DNA of 62,834 nucleotides, taken from contig JAQTTZ010000013.1 of the NCBI GenBank assembly GCA_028710485.1, positions 1-62,834 on the forward strand. The letters are read 5' to 3'. This document shows positions 8,145 to 17,083 of this stretch, one piece after another. Origin of the DNA: Bacteriovorax sp. GTDB lineage: Bacteria; Bdellovibrionota; Bacteriovoracia; Bacteriovoracales; Bacteriovoracaceae. Position 1 is the first letter of the stretch, and each line of letters starts with the position of its first letter. Below the pieces are notes generated by a model. The model saw only the letters and a program-made list of their open reading frames with translations. It was not told the origin of the DNA and ran no database searches. A program made the translations under genes and the position numbers.

Positions 8145-8175
8145 AGCAAAAAACAAATGGGACGCAAGGATGGCC

Positions 8176-8862
8176 ATGAAATACGATTTATTATTATTTG
8201 ATGCTGACGATACCCTTTTGGATTTTAAGAGATCAGAAAACATTTCTTTCCAAATTATTCTTAAAAAAAATGGAATTATCGGCGACATTGAAGCATTCCA
8301 TGAAAGTTATAAAATTATTAATGATTTACTATGGAGCCAGCATGCAGAGGGATTAGTTTCAAAAGATTTTTTAAAAGTTGAACGCTTTAGAAAATTTCTT
8401 GAAGTGAATAATCTAGAGGCAGACCCTATTCAATTATGTGATGACTATCTCGAGACTCTCCCCTCTCAAGTTTTTTTAATTGAGGGTGCCACTGAATTAT
8501 TAAAAACTCTTCATGGCAAAATTCCTCTAGTGATCGTCACTAACGGAATTGGATCAGTTCAGCACAAAAGACTTTTAAATTCTGGACTTAAACCATTTAT
8601 TGAATTGATGGTTATCTCAGATGAATGTGGCTTCAGTAAACCTGATCGACGCATTTTTGATTATACCTTCGATCTCTTAAATCGCTCTCTCCTATCATCA
8701 CGAACTTTAATGATTGGTGACAGGTTAGAAACTGATATTTTAGGAGCTAGAAATATTGCTATGGACTCTTGTTGGTTTAATCCGGATAAATTTAACAATA
8801 CAACTAATATTTCCCCGACCTATGAAATTCAACATATAATAGATGTTCTGAATATTCTCTAA
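8176..8862 (+). CDS. HAD-family phosphatase, YjjG-like nucleotidase
   Basis: The start at 8176 (MKYDLLLFDADDTL) is supported by AAGGA six bases upstream; the longer frame from 8014 would overlap the protease gene. The 228-residue product has HAD motif I DADDT (Asp9 nucleophile, Asp11), motif II in VIVTNG, motif III Lys in GFSKPDRRIF, and motif IV GDRLETDILGA. Overall resemblance, including LLWSQHAEG after the cap start and SCWFNP near the end, is to YjjG, a house-cleaning 5'-nucleotidase that removes non-canonical pyrimidine monophosphates. Cytoplasmic. Confidence 0.8.
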   Translation: MKYDLLLFDADDTLLDFKRSENISFQIILKKNGIIGDIEAFHESYKIINDLLWSQHAEGLVSKDFLKVERFRKFLEVNNLEADPIQLCDDYLETLPSQVFLIEGATELLKTLHGKIPLVIVTNGIGSVQHKRLLNSGLKPFIELMVISDECGFSKPDRRIFDYTFDLLNRSLLSSRTLMIGDRLETDILGARNIAMDSCWFNPDKFNNTTNISPTYEIQHIIDVLNIL

Positions 8863-8884
8863 AGTCGGGAAATGATTCTGAATT

Positions 8885-11065
8885 TTAGTATTTTAAAAGT
8901 TTAGTAAGAACCTCTTCCACATGACTTACTTGCGGCAAAATTAAATCTTCTAATGCCGGGTTGTAAGCACAATGAACATCCATCGCTCCCACTCTTAAAA
9001 TAGGTGCATCTAAAAGTTCAAAACATTCTTCATTCACTCTTGCTGTAATCTCTCCAGCAAACCCTGAAGTTTTATGTTCTTCATGAGCGATCATCAGACG
9101 AGATGTTTTTGAAATTGATTTTCTAATAGCTTCAAAATCGTATGGAGCTAAGGTTCTTAGGTCGATAACTTCAACCGTCTTCCCTGTTGCAGCTTCACAT
9201 TTTTTAGCCGCTTCAATTGATTTTTGAACCAAAGCACCCCAAGCAACAATCGTCGCATCGGATCCTTCGCGAACCACCTTTGCTTTTCCGAACGGAATCA
9301 TATATTCGTCGCCCACGTCAGCAGCACGGTTGTAGCCTTGGTAGTACAAATGTTTGTGCTCAAGGAACATAACTGGATCGTCACCATGTATAGCAGTTCT
9401 TAATAACCCTGCTGCGTCGGCTGAGTTAGAGGGGAATGCCACTCTTATTCCAGGAATATGTGTAAAGAGTGATTCACCTGATTGTGAGTGGTAAATCGCT
9501 CCGCCTTTTAGGTAACCACCGATTGGAACTCTAACAACCATTGGGCATTTAAAATCCCCACCTGAGCGGTAACGAAGTGTCGCCATTTCGTTTTTAAGTT
9601 GCATATAAGCAGTCCAGATATAATCGAAAAATTGAATTTCAACGACTGGCTTAATCCCGCGGATGGCCATACCAATCGCGCGTCCAATAATATTAGCTTC
9701 AGCAAGAGGTGAGTTAAAAACTTGTCCATCTTTTGACTCACGTTGAACGTTGGCCGTTAATTTAAAAACTCCGCCTTTACCTTTTAGTTCAGGATTGTTT
9801 AAGCGCTCTTTATCAAAAAAGTCAGCAACATCTTCACCAAACATTCGAAGCATTGGGTTTTTTGCAAATTCAGTACGCAAAACTTTATTGATAGATCCGG
9901 CCATCGGCACGTCATCTTTTCCAGTGAAGTTTGGTGTTTTATCAAATTGAGGACCAGTCATGTCTACATCGTGTGAGTACATATGGTCAGCAACCGTCGA
10001 AAGTGCAGGCCATTCAGTAGAAACAGCTTTATCCATTGCGACTTTCACTTCTGTCGTAATTTTCTTAAGTAGTTCTTCTCTTTCTTTTTCAGTAATAACT
10101 TTTGCTTCAATCAGAAACTCTGGGTAAGAATAAAACACATCGCGCTTTCCTTCTTCTGCCAGTTCAGCTTTCGTTCTATACATTCCATGATCGTCTGAGA
10201 GCGAGTGAGAGTATGGACGAGTAACAGTTGCATGAACCAGAGCTGGCTTACGATTTTTTCTAATAAACTTTGTTGCTTCAGTCATTGTTGCAAAAGACTC
10301 GATCGGGCAACATCCATCACAATTAAAAATTTTAATCCCTGGAAAATTTGCTAACGTTTTTGAAATTGATCCACCTGGGTACTGAACATCAGTAGGAGTA
10401 GAAATGGCAAAACCATTATCTTCAACCATAAAAAGAACAGGTAAGCTATTTACGCAAGCAGTAGTTAATCCTTCCCAGAATTCACCTTGGGCCATTGTAC
10501 CGTCACCAGTTGAGACGTAAATAATCTCATCGTCGTGATAAAGTCCCGAGGTGTCTATATTATATTCTTTTTGTAATTTTTTATACCAAAGTCCCGCTTC
10601 GGCCAGACCACATGCTTGAAGAAACTGAGTTCCTGTACAAGATGATTTATTTACAATATTTAATTTTTTATTTCCCCAGTGTGCAGGCATCATGCGTCCG
10701 TGTGAAGCAGTGTCACCAATGTTTCCATTTGCCTGACAAAGCATTTCATAAGGAGTGACTCCAAGACCAAGGCACAAAGCACGGTCGCGGTAATAACCCA
10801 AAAACCAATCGTGTGTTGGTTTTAAAACACGAGTAGCAGCAGTTAAAATTCCTTCGTGACCAGCGCTTGAAATTTGAAAAAATGCTTTTGATTGCTTCTT
10901 CATAGAAATTTCAGCGTCATCTACTTTTCTTGACGTATAAATATTTGAGAGCATCTCGAGCAGTTCTTTTTTCCCAAGATTATATTTTTGAGCCAGCTCT
11001 AATTTTTTAGAAACGGCTGAGTTTTTTGAGGGAGATACTTTTAATTTAGATGTCTTTTTCAACAT
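8885..11065 (-). CDS. Fused alpha-beta E1 of a branched-chain 2-oxoacid dehydrogenase
   Basis: The 726-residue protein carries E1-alpha (about residues 40-345) and E1-beta (about 390-726) in one chain. The thiamine diphosphate motif runs from GDGT (187-190) to Asn217 in EDNGFAIS. Beta-subunit marks include MFGEDVAD, SPLAEANIIGRAIGMA and the transketolase C-terminal domain. The family decarboxylates 2-oxoacids and transfers the acyl group to a lipoyl E2. The nearby leucine dehydrogenase would supply branched 2-oxoacids from Leu/Ile/Val, giving branched acyl-CoA for energy or fatty-acid priming. E2 and E3 are not in the window. Fused E1 chains of this type occur in Bacteroidota and Bdellovibrio-like bacteria. 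Confidence 0.85.
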   Translation of the reverse strand: MLKKTSKLKVSPSKNSAVSKKLELAQKYNLGKKELLEMLSNIYTSRKVDDAEISMKKQSKAFFQISSAGHEGILTAATRVLKPTHDWFLGYYRDRALCLGLGVTPYEMLCQANGNIGDTASHGRMMPAHWGNKKLNIVNKSSCTGTQFLQACGLAEAGLWYKKLQKEYNIDTSGLYHDDEIIYVSTGDGTMAQGEFWEGLTTACVNSLPVLFMVEDNGFAISTPTDVQYPGGSISKTLANFPGIKIFNCDGCCPIESFATMTEATKFIRKNRKPALVHATVTRPYSHSLSDDHGMYRTKAELAEEGKRDVFYSYPEFLIEAKVITEKEREELLKKITTEVKVAMDKAVSTEWPALSTVADHMYSHDVDMTGPQFDKTPNFTGKDDVPMAGSINKVLRTEFAKNPMLRMFGEDVADFFDKERLNNPELKGKGGVFKLTANVQRESKDGQVFNSPLAEANIIGRAIGMAIRGIKPVVEIQFFDYIWTAYMQLKNEMATLRYRSGGDFKCPMVVRVPIGGYLKGGAIYHSQSGESLFTHIPGIRVAFPSNSADAAGLLRTAIHGDDPVMFLEHKHLYYQGYNRAADVGDEYMIPFGKAKVVREGSDATIVAWGALVQKSIEAAKKCEAATGKTVEVIDLRTLAPYDFEAIRKSISKTSRLMIAHEEHKTSGFAGEITARVNEECFELLDAPILRVGAMDVHCAYNPALEDLILPQVSHVEEVLTKLLKY

Positions 11066-11172
11066 AGATTCCTTCTTAACAAATAATATTCGAGTGCCTA
11101 CTCTACCTAAGGGGTTCTAAATTGTCTAAATTTCTCCAATGAAAAGCGAGCAGAAAAACGCTCAGCGAAAAA

Positions 11173-12273
11173 CTAAAAACCGGAAGAAATAGAAAGGGCG
11201 AAACGGCGGTCTTCATGACCTCTAAAACTCGAGGAGCTTGTATCAACGGCGTATGTTGTGAGGTCAAATTCCAATTTTCTCGATTTAATACCGAGTCCAG
11301 CTGAACCAAATCCATCTCCATAACCAAATCTTATAAAGAAGACGCGAGAAAAATCAAACTCTGCTCCAATAAGAATTTTTCTCTTAGAGGTTACTCCGGT
11401 GTAAGCACCACTCAAATCTTTATAATTCACTTCGAGATGAACGCGTGTACTGGTTCCAATTTGAGGAGTGATTGAAAATCCAACATCGTAACCTCTAGGA
11501 ATTTTAGCAGGAACTCCCGCCCCACCACTGCCTCCTGAAAATCCTTTGTTGAAAGCATTGTGTATATTTACGGCAAAAGTTGGCAAAAAGGTGAAAGGCA
11601 GCGTGATTTTTGATCCAGCTGTTACCATTGCCGCCATGCCTTTTTGATAAGCAGAACTGGGAAGATTAATCGCAACGTTGGGATTGGCGGTTGCAATAAC
11701 TTCTCTTCTGATTAGAAAAAGGGCAGAAGCCCCCGCCTTAAAAATCCCACCAAACAATGACATATTTAATGCGCCATAAGGACCCTGATCTAAACGATCT
11801 GCATACTCGAAACCTGTTACACTAGTTGTGCTTGTCACAATCGCACGAGTTTTTTTTGAGAACAAATATCCCGCACTAAAATAACGAGACGTGAAATTAG
11901 GGAGGGCATGAAAACTAGAGTGAGCAATGGTGCCCGGATTTTTTAATAATATTTGCCTGTTACCATCGAGTGAAAAAGCTTTGCTGGTGTTACCAAGAGC
12001 ACTACCCAATCTCCCCCCCGTTGCCGCTTGAATCAAACCTTTATTTAATTCAAGATGAAAATTAGAGAAGTGCAAATGAGGATAGCGAACAGTTCCAAGG
12101 CCGGCGGGATTATAAAAAACAGCTGAGGCATCATCAACTTTTGCGATGAAAGCATTCCCCATGGCGAGTGCTCGTGCTGAAGTTGCCAGTTCCGGAAATA
12201 CAGCATCTTCAAAGGTGATGGCCTTAGATGACAAGGAGAAGAAAATAAGTGTGAGCAGCAAGAGACACTTCAT
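11173..12273 (-). CDS. Outer-membrane beta-barrel protein (PorV/UPF0164-like)
   Basis: A 366-residue protein with a signal peptide (MKCLLLLTLIFFSLSSKA) and then the characteristic LATSARALAMGNAFIAKVDD plus SAVFYNPAGLG near the N-terminus, which marks FadL-related PorV/UPF0164 outer-membrane barrels. Alternating hydrophobic strands continue to the end, and the final residue is Phe (SISSGF), the usual barrel-assembly signal. Probable role: outer-membrane transport or secretion-associated scaffold; substrate unknown. It sits between fused E1 and leucine dehydrogenase on the same strand, separated from the latter by a terminator. Confidence 0.75.
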   Translation of the reverse strand: MKCLLLLTLIFFSLSSKAITFEDAVFPELATSARALAMGNAFIAKVDDASAVFYNPAGLGTVRYPHLHFSNFHLELNKGLIQAATGGRLGSALGNTSKAFSLDGNRQILLKNPGTIAHSSFHALPNFTSRYFSAGYLFSKKTRAIVTSTTSVTGFEYADRLDQGPYGALNMSLFGGIFKAGASALFLIRREVIATANPNVAINLPSSAYQKGMAAMVTAGSKITLPFTFLPTFAVNIHNAFNKGFSGGSGGAGVPAKIPRGYDVGFSITPQIGTSTRVHLEVNYKDLSGAYTGVTSKRKILIGAEFDFSRVFFIRFGYGDGFGSAGLGIKSRKLEFDLTTYAVDTSSSSFRGHEDRRFALSISSGF

Positions 12274-12317
12274 TCACTTATCTTAAATTTTATCCGATCA
12301 TTTAGATAGCTTGGGTA

Positions 12318-12345
12318 AAAAAAGCCCTCTCAATAGAGGGCTTTT
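12318..12345 (-). terminator. Rho-independent terminator of leucine dehydrogenase gene
   Basis: Perfect inverted repeat AAAAGCCCTCT-CAAT-AGAGGGCTTTT. On the minus strand it is an 11-bp stem followed by a seven-T run, 20 bp past the leucine dehydrogenase stop codon. Confidence 0.9.
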
Positions 12346-12365
12346 AAAATTATATTTAGTTTGAA

Positions 12366-13475
12366 TTATTGGCGAGATTTTCTTCCAGGGAAACGGTGGC
12401 TTACATTACCTAAGTACTTACCTTTAATATTCTTAATAGAAGCAATTCTTTGCTCTGCCATTAAATCTGTTGCCTTATAAACAGGAATATTTTGCTCATC
12501 AGAAAGTTTGAAAATCTCAAGAGTTGTATCGTAAATTTTATCAACCATTTTAGTCGCTTTTTCTGCCGACCATCCTTCGAATTCAATTGATACGTTCATT
12601 ACACCGCCAGCATTAACCAAATAATCGGGTGCGTACAAAATTCCTTTTTCTTTTAACATATCACCGTGACGATTTTCAGCTAATTGGTTATTAGCTGAAC
12701 CACAAACAATTTTAACTTTTAGTCGGTCAATTGTTTGATCATTAACCGTTGCCCCTAAAGCACACGGAGCATAGATATCAGCTTTCATCTCGTAAATATC
12801 ATTTGGAGAAACAAACTCAGCGTTGGGAACGATTTCTTTAAAGCGAGCAACGTTTGCTGCGTTGATATCAGTGACAAAAACTTTTGCCCCCGAATCAAAT
12901 AAATATTTTCCAAGGTGGCATCCAACAGAGCCTGCTCCTTGAAGAGCAACAACTTTACCTTTAAGAGAACGGTCACCGAAAACTTTTAAACAGCTTGCTT
13001 CCATTCCGCGGAATACTCCACGAGCAGTCCAAGGAGAAGGATTTCCAGAGCCACCGTTAATTTCAGCAACACCAGTAACGTTGCTGGTTTCAGCGAAGAT
13101 ATATTCCATATCATCAACCGTAGTATTTACGTCTTCTGCTGTGATGTATCTTCCGTTTAACGACTCGACAAAGCGGCCATAAGATCTAAAAAGTGCTTCT
13201 GATTTATCTTTTGTAGGATCTCCCATGATAACGGCTTTACCGCCACCAAGATTTAATCCAGAAATAGCATTTTTGTATGTCATTCCACGAGAAAGACGAA
13301 GAGCATCTTCTATAGCTTCATCAATGCTTTTGTAGTTCCACATACGAGTTCCGCCAAGAGCGGGGCCCAATGTTGTATTGTGAATGGCAATAATCGCTTT
13401 TAAGTTACAAGAAGGATCACAGAAGAAAACAACTTCTTCATGTCCCATTGAATACAATTTTTCGAAGGTAAACAT
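12366..13475 (-). CDS. ldh: Leucine (branched-chain amino acid) dehydrogenase
   Basis: The start at 13475 is chosen (MFTFEKLYSMGHEE) because GAGG precedes it by six bases; the GTG four codons upstream overlaps that site. The 369-residue protein has the Glu/Leu/Phe/Val dehydrogenase signature GLNLGGGKAVI with catalytic Lys80, and the NAD-binding GAGSVG at 180-185. The early HEEVVFF and ALGGTRMW stretches are typical of leucine dehydrogenases. It reversibly deaminates Leu, Ile and Val with NAD to 2-oxoacids, which the fused E1 downstream can decarboxylate. Cytoplasmic homo-oligomer in known cases. Confidence 0.9.
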   Translation of the reverse strand: MFTFEKLYSMGHEEVVFFCDPSCNLKAIIAIHNTTLGPALGGTRMWNYKSIDEAIEDALRLSRGMTYKNAISGLNLGGGKAVIMGDPTKDKSEALFRSYGRFVESLNGRYITAEDVNTTVDDMEYIFAETSNVTGVAEINGGSGNPSPWTARGVFRGMEASCLKVFGDRSLKGKVVALQGAGSVGCHLGKYLFDSGAKVFVTDINAANVARFKEIVPNAEFVSPNDIYEMKADIYAPCALGATVNDQTIDRLKVKIVCGSANNQLAENRHGDMLKEKGILYAPDYLVNAGGVMNVSIEFEGWSAEKATKMVDKIYDTTLEIFKLSDEQNIPVYKATDLMAEQRIASIKNIKGKYLGNVSHRFPGRKSRQ

Positions 13476-13561
13476 TTCATTCCTCACTTTTGAGTTGGAT
13501 AATTTTGCATCGTGTTTTACAATTTTAAAAAAGATAATATTCGTTGAAGGATAAAATAAAT

Positions 13562-13894
13562 ATGCCCACCGTGTTAGTTCAGGCTAAATCGCCCAATGAA
13601 AATGAGCAAAAATTTGAAGTCGAGCAGGGACAAATTATATTCGATGAGTTAGAGCGTCAGGGCCTTGTATTACCCCACGGCTGCCTCGCCGGTTCATGTG
13701 GTTCTTGTCGCATTGAAATTTTGGAAGGAGCTGAAAAGCTGTCTCCTTTAGGGGCCGTAGAGGCAGATACTATCGATTCTATTAAAAAAACTTATTGTGA
13801 AACTGACCGCGCTGAGCTGGTCATAAACAAAAATATCAGATTATCGTGTAGGGCCAAAGTTCTAGGCGATATCAAAATATCCGTCCTAAAATAG
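13562..13894 (+). CDS. 2Fe-2S ferredoxin (plant/adrenodoxin-type fold)
   Basis: I take the ATG at 13562 (MPTVLVQAK) with GAAGGA upstream; a TTG six codons earlier would overlap that site. The 110-residue protein has the cluster ligands Cys41, Cys46, Cys49 in CLAGSCGSC and Cys96 in RLSCRAKV, spaced as in small 2Fe-2S ferredoxins. It is probably a soluble electron carrier. It is divergent from leucine dehydrogenase and is followed at once by a strong hairpin. Redox partner unknown. Confidence 0.88.
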   Translation: MPTVLVQAKSPNENEQKFEVEQGQIIFDELERQGLVLPHGCLAGSCGSCRIEILEGAEKLSPLGAVEADTIDSIKKTYCETDRAELVINKNIRLSCRAKVLGDIKISVLK

Positions 13895-13920
13895 GAAGTG
13901 TCCGCTTGCGCGGACACTTC
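13895..13920. terminator. Hairpin between convergent genes, probable bidirectional terminator
   Basis: Perfect 11-bp stem GAAGTGTCCGC with loop TTGC and GCGGACACTTC. It starts at the base after the ferredoxin stop and lies 12 bp from the stop of the convergent gene. T-tracts are weak on both sides, so termination strength is uncertain. Confidence 0.7.
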
Positions 13921-13931
13921 AGAAAGAAAAT

Positions 13932-14216
13932 TTATGTCACATAGTATTTATTCGAACGCACCGTCTCGTGATTAATTCTTCTTTTTTGAATTTGAGCTTT
14001 AATCGCTCTTAATGCTTTACTAAAGCTTTTGTAAAGAAACATATCTTCTTTTTTAGCAAAGTAAGTTCTTTGCTTCGTGTCCAATCGTATATACGTACTG
14101 AAAGTCCCAATTGGATCCTCTTTCACGTCGATTTCAACGTGCGAATGCTTCGGCGCAATTTTTTGAATTTCGCTGACTGCTTCTTGAACCATTTCTTGGG
14201 TATTGAAAGTTTTCAT
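13932..14216 (-). CDS. Small HPF/RaiA-like protein (possible ribosome-associated factor)
   Basis: The 94-residue protein runs HSHVEIDVKEDPIG, then a second strand ending in TYFAKKEDMFLYKSF, then a basic helix SKALRAIKAQIQKRR. That strand-strand-helix order and the D-M-x-x-x-x-x-x-x-A-x-x-x-x-x-x-Q-I-x-K ending resemble the short hibernation factor fold (HPF/YfiA). It lacks part of the usual first helix, so the assignment is tentative. Monocistronic, convergent with the ferredoxin. Confidence 0.5.
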   Translation of the reverse strand: MKTFNTQEMVQEAVSEIQKIAPKHSHVEIDVKEDPIGTFSTYIRLDTKQRTYFAKKEDMFLYKSFSKALRAIKAQIQKRRINHETVRSNKYYVT

Positions 14217-14366
14217 TTGTCTTCCTCCATGGTTGACTGGACTCTAGATAGTCCTTTGAATCTTTACTGAATCTTTACTTTTTACAAGACAAAAAATAAA
14301 TTCCAACAATGCATTGAATTCATTTTTTCTCTTAATTTATTGTACGCTTTGATTTGATTGAATAAT

Positions 14367-15353
14367 CTATGATAAAAACGAACTTTCGATTCGCTTTTTT
14401 CGACGTATCAGCATATTGATTTCGTCAGCAGAATCCACTGCTGTATCCCAGGCAGTATAAATTTGTTTTTTTACATTGGCGCGCAAGTCTCCTGCGACAT
14501 AGAGACCATCAACTGACGTTTTTCCTTTGGCATCGGTGATTACAAAACCTCTCTGATCAATATTCGCTTCAAGCATTTTTGCCAATTCGTTATAAACGAT
14601 CATGCCAAGACCGACGAAAGCATAATCTGCATAAATAGTGTGATTCGTTGTTTTAAATGATTCTAGTTTTTTGTTTTTGGCATCCCCTATAATGCCTTCA
14701 ATTTTTTCAGTCACAATTTTAAATCCGTAGCGATTCATTAAATCTGTCGCCTCTTGATCAAACTGAGCTTCTTCGCCATTAGTGAGAACTGTCATCAAGG
14801 GCACGTCATAGCGCTCGTGAAGCATGATCCCGACCCAAGCCGCTCCCGTTGTATGCCCAAGAATCGCAACCTTTTTACCAAGGACATGATGGCCATCACA
14901 ACGTAAACAGTAATCTACCAATTGAATATTTGCGTACTGAAAAATAGGATTTATCGATCCATTAATATGAGGCTGAACATCCATCACACCTGTGCAAAGG
15001 ATAACGTAACGGGCTTTATATTGAAATTCCTTGTCGTCAACCAGAGTAAAAATTCCATCTGCTGCTTTGCTAATTTTAATAATACCGCGATTTTTTTGCC
15101 AGTTAAATTTACTAGAGAATGGACCTTGGGCCAACCAATCGAGAGAGATTTTATTGGGCTCTTCAATTCCTTTTTTATAACTGAGATGGGCCGGCATATT
15201 TTCAACTGCCGATACCCAAAAAGCGCGCGAGCGTTTTTTATTGAGAGGGGTTCCTGGAAATAAAAGACATTCATCATTATTGAGAACAGTGCGAATAGCA
15301 GCCATTACTCCCGCAGAGCCACCACCGATAACAGCGACATCATATATTTTCAA
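14367..15353 (-). CDS. Thioredoxin-reductase-like FAD oxidoreductase
   Basis: A 328-residue flavoprotein: GGGSAGVMAA at residues 10-19 binds the FAD ADP part, ILCTGV at 118-123 closes the first domain, and GLYVAGDLR near 290 is the second FAD motif. A CxxC pair (Cys149, Cys152 in YCLRCDG) sits where thioredoxin reductases carry their active disulfide. The NAD(P) site GHTTGAAWVG (about 166-175) departs from the canonical GxGxxA, so nucleotide preference is unclear. Likely a disulfide or ferredoxin/thioredoxin-like reductase. It lies directly downstream of the CorC-like gene on the same strand. Confidence 0.75.
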   Translation of the reverse strand: MKIYDVAVIGGGSAGVMAAIRTVLNNDECLLFPGTPLNKKRSRAFWVSAVENMPAHLSYKKGIEEPNKISLDWLAQGPFSSKFNWQKNRGIIKISKAADGIFTLVDDKEFQYKARYVILCTGVMDVQPHINGSINPIFQYANIQLVDYCLRCDGHHVLGKKVAILGHTTGAAWVGIMLHERYDVPLMTVLTNGEEAQFDQEATDLMNRYGFKIVTEKIEGIIGDAKNKKLESFKTTNHTIYADYAFVGLGMIVYNELAKMLEANIDQRGFVITDAKGKTSVDGLYVAGDLRANVKKQIYTAWDTAVDSADEINMLIRRKKRIESSFLS

Positions 15354-15371
15354 AATAGTATTTCCTGAATT

Positions 15372-16751
15372 TTATTTTTCTGAATAATCTTTATTATGAA
15401 CTTGTTGAGAAGCTTCAAAGTCACTTTGCTCAACGAGTTCAGCATGATGTCTTTTTGAGAAAATATGTTTTTCTCCACCTACATCTTTAATGCGCACTTG
15501 TTTTACCACATGGTCTTCCACCACTTCAAGATCAAAAGATAACCCTTCCCAGACTATCATTTGATCCTGCTCAGGGAATGTATTCCCAAGCATATCTAAT
15601 AAAAATCCAGAGAGTGTTGAATAGTTATCATTAAGCGGAATTTTAATATCGTAGTCACTATGGAGTTCTCGCAAGGAAATATCTCCATCAACTACAATTC
15701 CATCTTGTAAATTAGCTTCTTCCAGATGTTTTTCATTTTCTTCGACATCGTCGTGCTCATCATTAATTTCGCCAAAAATTTCTTCTATAATATCTTCCAA
15801 GGTAACAATTCCGACGACTGTTCCGTTTTCATCTTTAACTAAGGCCAGATGAACTTTTTTGCGATTCATATGATCAAAGACTGATTGAATTTTCATATGT
15901 TCGTAAACAAAGAACGGTGGCTTTAACAATTTCTCAATTTTAAAATTAGCTTTTTCTTCCTCACTCACAAAAGCTAAATCTTTAATGTGAAGAAAGCCTA
16001 CTATATTTTCCAAATCTCCATTACAAACTGGATAGCGGCTATTCCCTGTTTCACGAGCATAGGCCATCATCTCGAGAAAACTCCATTTAGCCTGAATATA
16101 ATTAACTCTCATTCGAGAAATCATAATGTCCTTAACTTTAATCATAGGGAATTCTAGGATCGATGAGAGCAAATCAATTTGCTTAGAGTCCATCGTTTTT
16201 TCTTTCTCAGCTTTACTGATCATGAATTCGATATCGTCTTTGGTTACCATTCGTCCGCTAACCTCAGCGTTGTCTCCGAGAATGGTGTTGATAAACCAAA
16301 CGATAGATTTAATCGCAGGGTATAAAAGATAGAATAAAATTTGAAGAGTTCTAATGGCAATCACTGAAAATTTCTCAGCGTGATTTCGTCCAACTGTTTT
16401 GGGTAGGATTTCACCAAAAATAATAATAATGACAGTCGTTGCTCCAAGAGCAAGACCTACAATATTACTTCCAGTGTAAGCAGCAGTGAGCGAAGTGGTC
16501 AATGCACCCGCTAAAATATTCGCGATACTATTCCCGACTAGAATTGTTGAGAGAAGCTCTGAAGGGCGTAGGATCATGAAGGCCATCGCCTTTCCCTTAG
16601 GTCCACCTTCTTCGATTAACTGGCGAGCACGATCCGCCCCGATAGAAAGCAGGGCCGCTTCAGCTGCTGAAAAAAATGCAGTTGTGACAAAGCAGATGAA
16701 GAGAAAAAAAAGCTCAAGTGAAACATTTGAAATAGATAACGGGGGTTCTAT
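15372..16751 (-). CDS. CNNM/CorC-family membrane protein with CBS pair, apparent AUA start
   Basis: Domains in order: DUF21 membrane domain with about four helices, a CBS pair (about residues 220-340), and a C-terminal CorC_HlyC domain (about 355-435). The family is linked to Mg2+/Co2+ efflux and homeostasis. The first ATG (16586) would delete the first membrane helix, but the frame remains open upstream and encodes a perfect DUF21 N-terminus (EPPLSISNVSLELFFLF... FFSAAEAALLSIGADRAR). No ATG, GTG or TTG exists between the preceding TAA and that region. AAGGA lies seven bases before an ATA at 16749-16751, so I place the start there, giving 459 residues. A mutated start codon is the alternative. 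Confidence 0.75.
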   Translation of the reverse strand: MEPPLSISNVSLELFFLFICFVTTAFFSAAEAALLSIGADRARQLIEEGGPKGKAMAFMILRPSELLSTILVGNSIANILAGALTTSLTAAYTGSNIVGLALGATTVIIIIFGEILPKTVGRNHAEKFSVIAIRTLQILFYLLYPAIKSIVWFINTILGDNAEVSGRMVTKDDIEFMISKAEKEKTMDSKQIDLLSSILEFPMIKVKDIMISRMRVNYIQAKWSFLEMMAYARETGNSRYPVCNGDLENIVGFLHIKDLAFVSEEEKANFKIEKLLKPPFFVYEHMKIQSVFDHMNRKKVHLALVKDENGTVVGIVTLEDIIEEIFGEINDEHDDVEENEKHLEEANLQDGIVVDGDISLRELHSDYDIKIPLNDNYSTLSGFLLDMLGNTFPEQDQMIVWEGLSFDLEVVEDHVVKQVRIKDVGGEKHIFSKRHHAELVEQSDFEASQQVHNKDYSEK

Positions 16752-17083
16752 GAATAGGTCCTTGTTTAGTTATATGAAAAAAACATAACATTTTAATCAC
16801 TTGGATATTTTACTCCTTTGTCTGATTTTTGTCCAATCGTTACCTGTAATCAAATAGATAGCTATCGCTGTATTAGTGATTTAAAGAATATTGAAAAACT
16901 TTCAAATTGCATCACCAAATAAATTGAACTTAGTGACCTAGCAGTTCCAATAAAAAAACCAACATCTGCCTAATGTTTAGCCAGCTCTCTTCTAATAAAC
17001 CACTAATACTTAATCATGCTATTTGGTGCACTTCTTGCTTTATCTAAGTCTATTTAGGAAATAGATAATTACGGAGCTTGAAT
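16752..17083. other. Intergenic region upstream of papain-like lipoprotein gene
   Basis: About 330 bases between two divergent genes. It is AT-rich, holds no convincing ORF or RNA gene, and presumably contains both promoters; no strong consensus promoter could be assigned by eye. Confidence 0.4.

Noticed and set aside
8014-8175. Extended N-terminus of the HAD phosphatase
   Set aside because: It overlaps the protease gene and the conserved DADDT start lies at 8176 with its own RBS.
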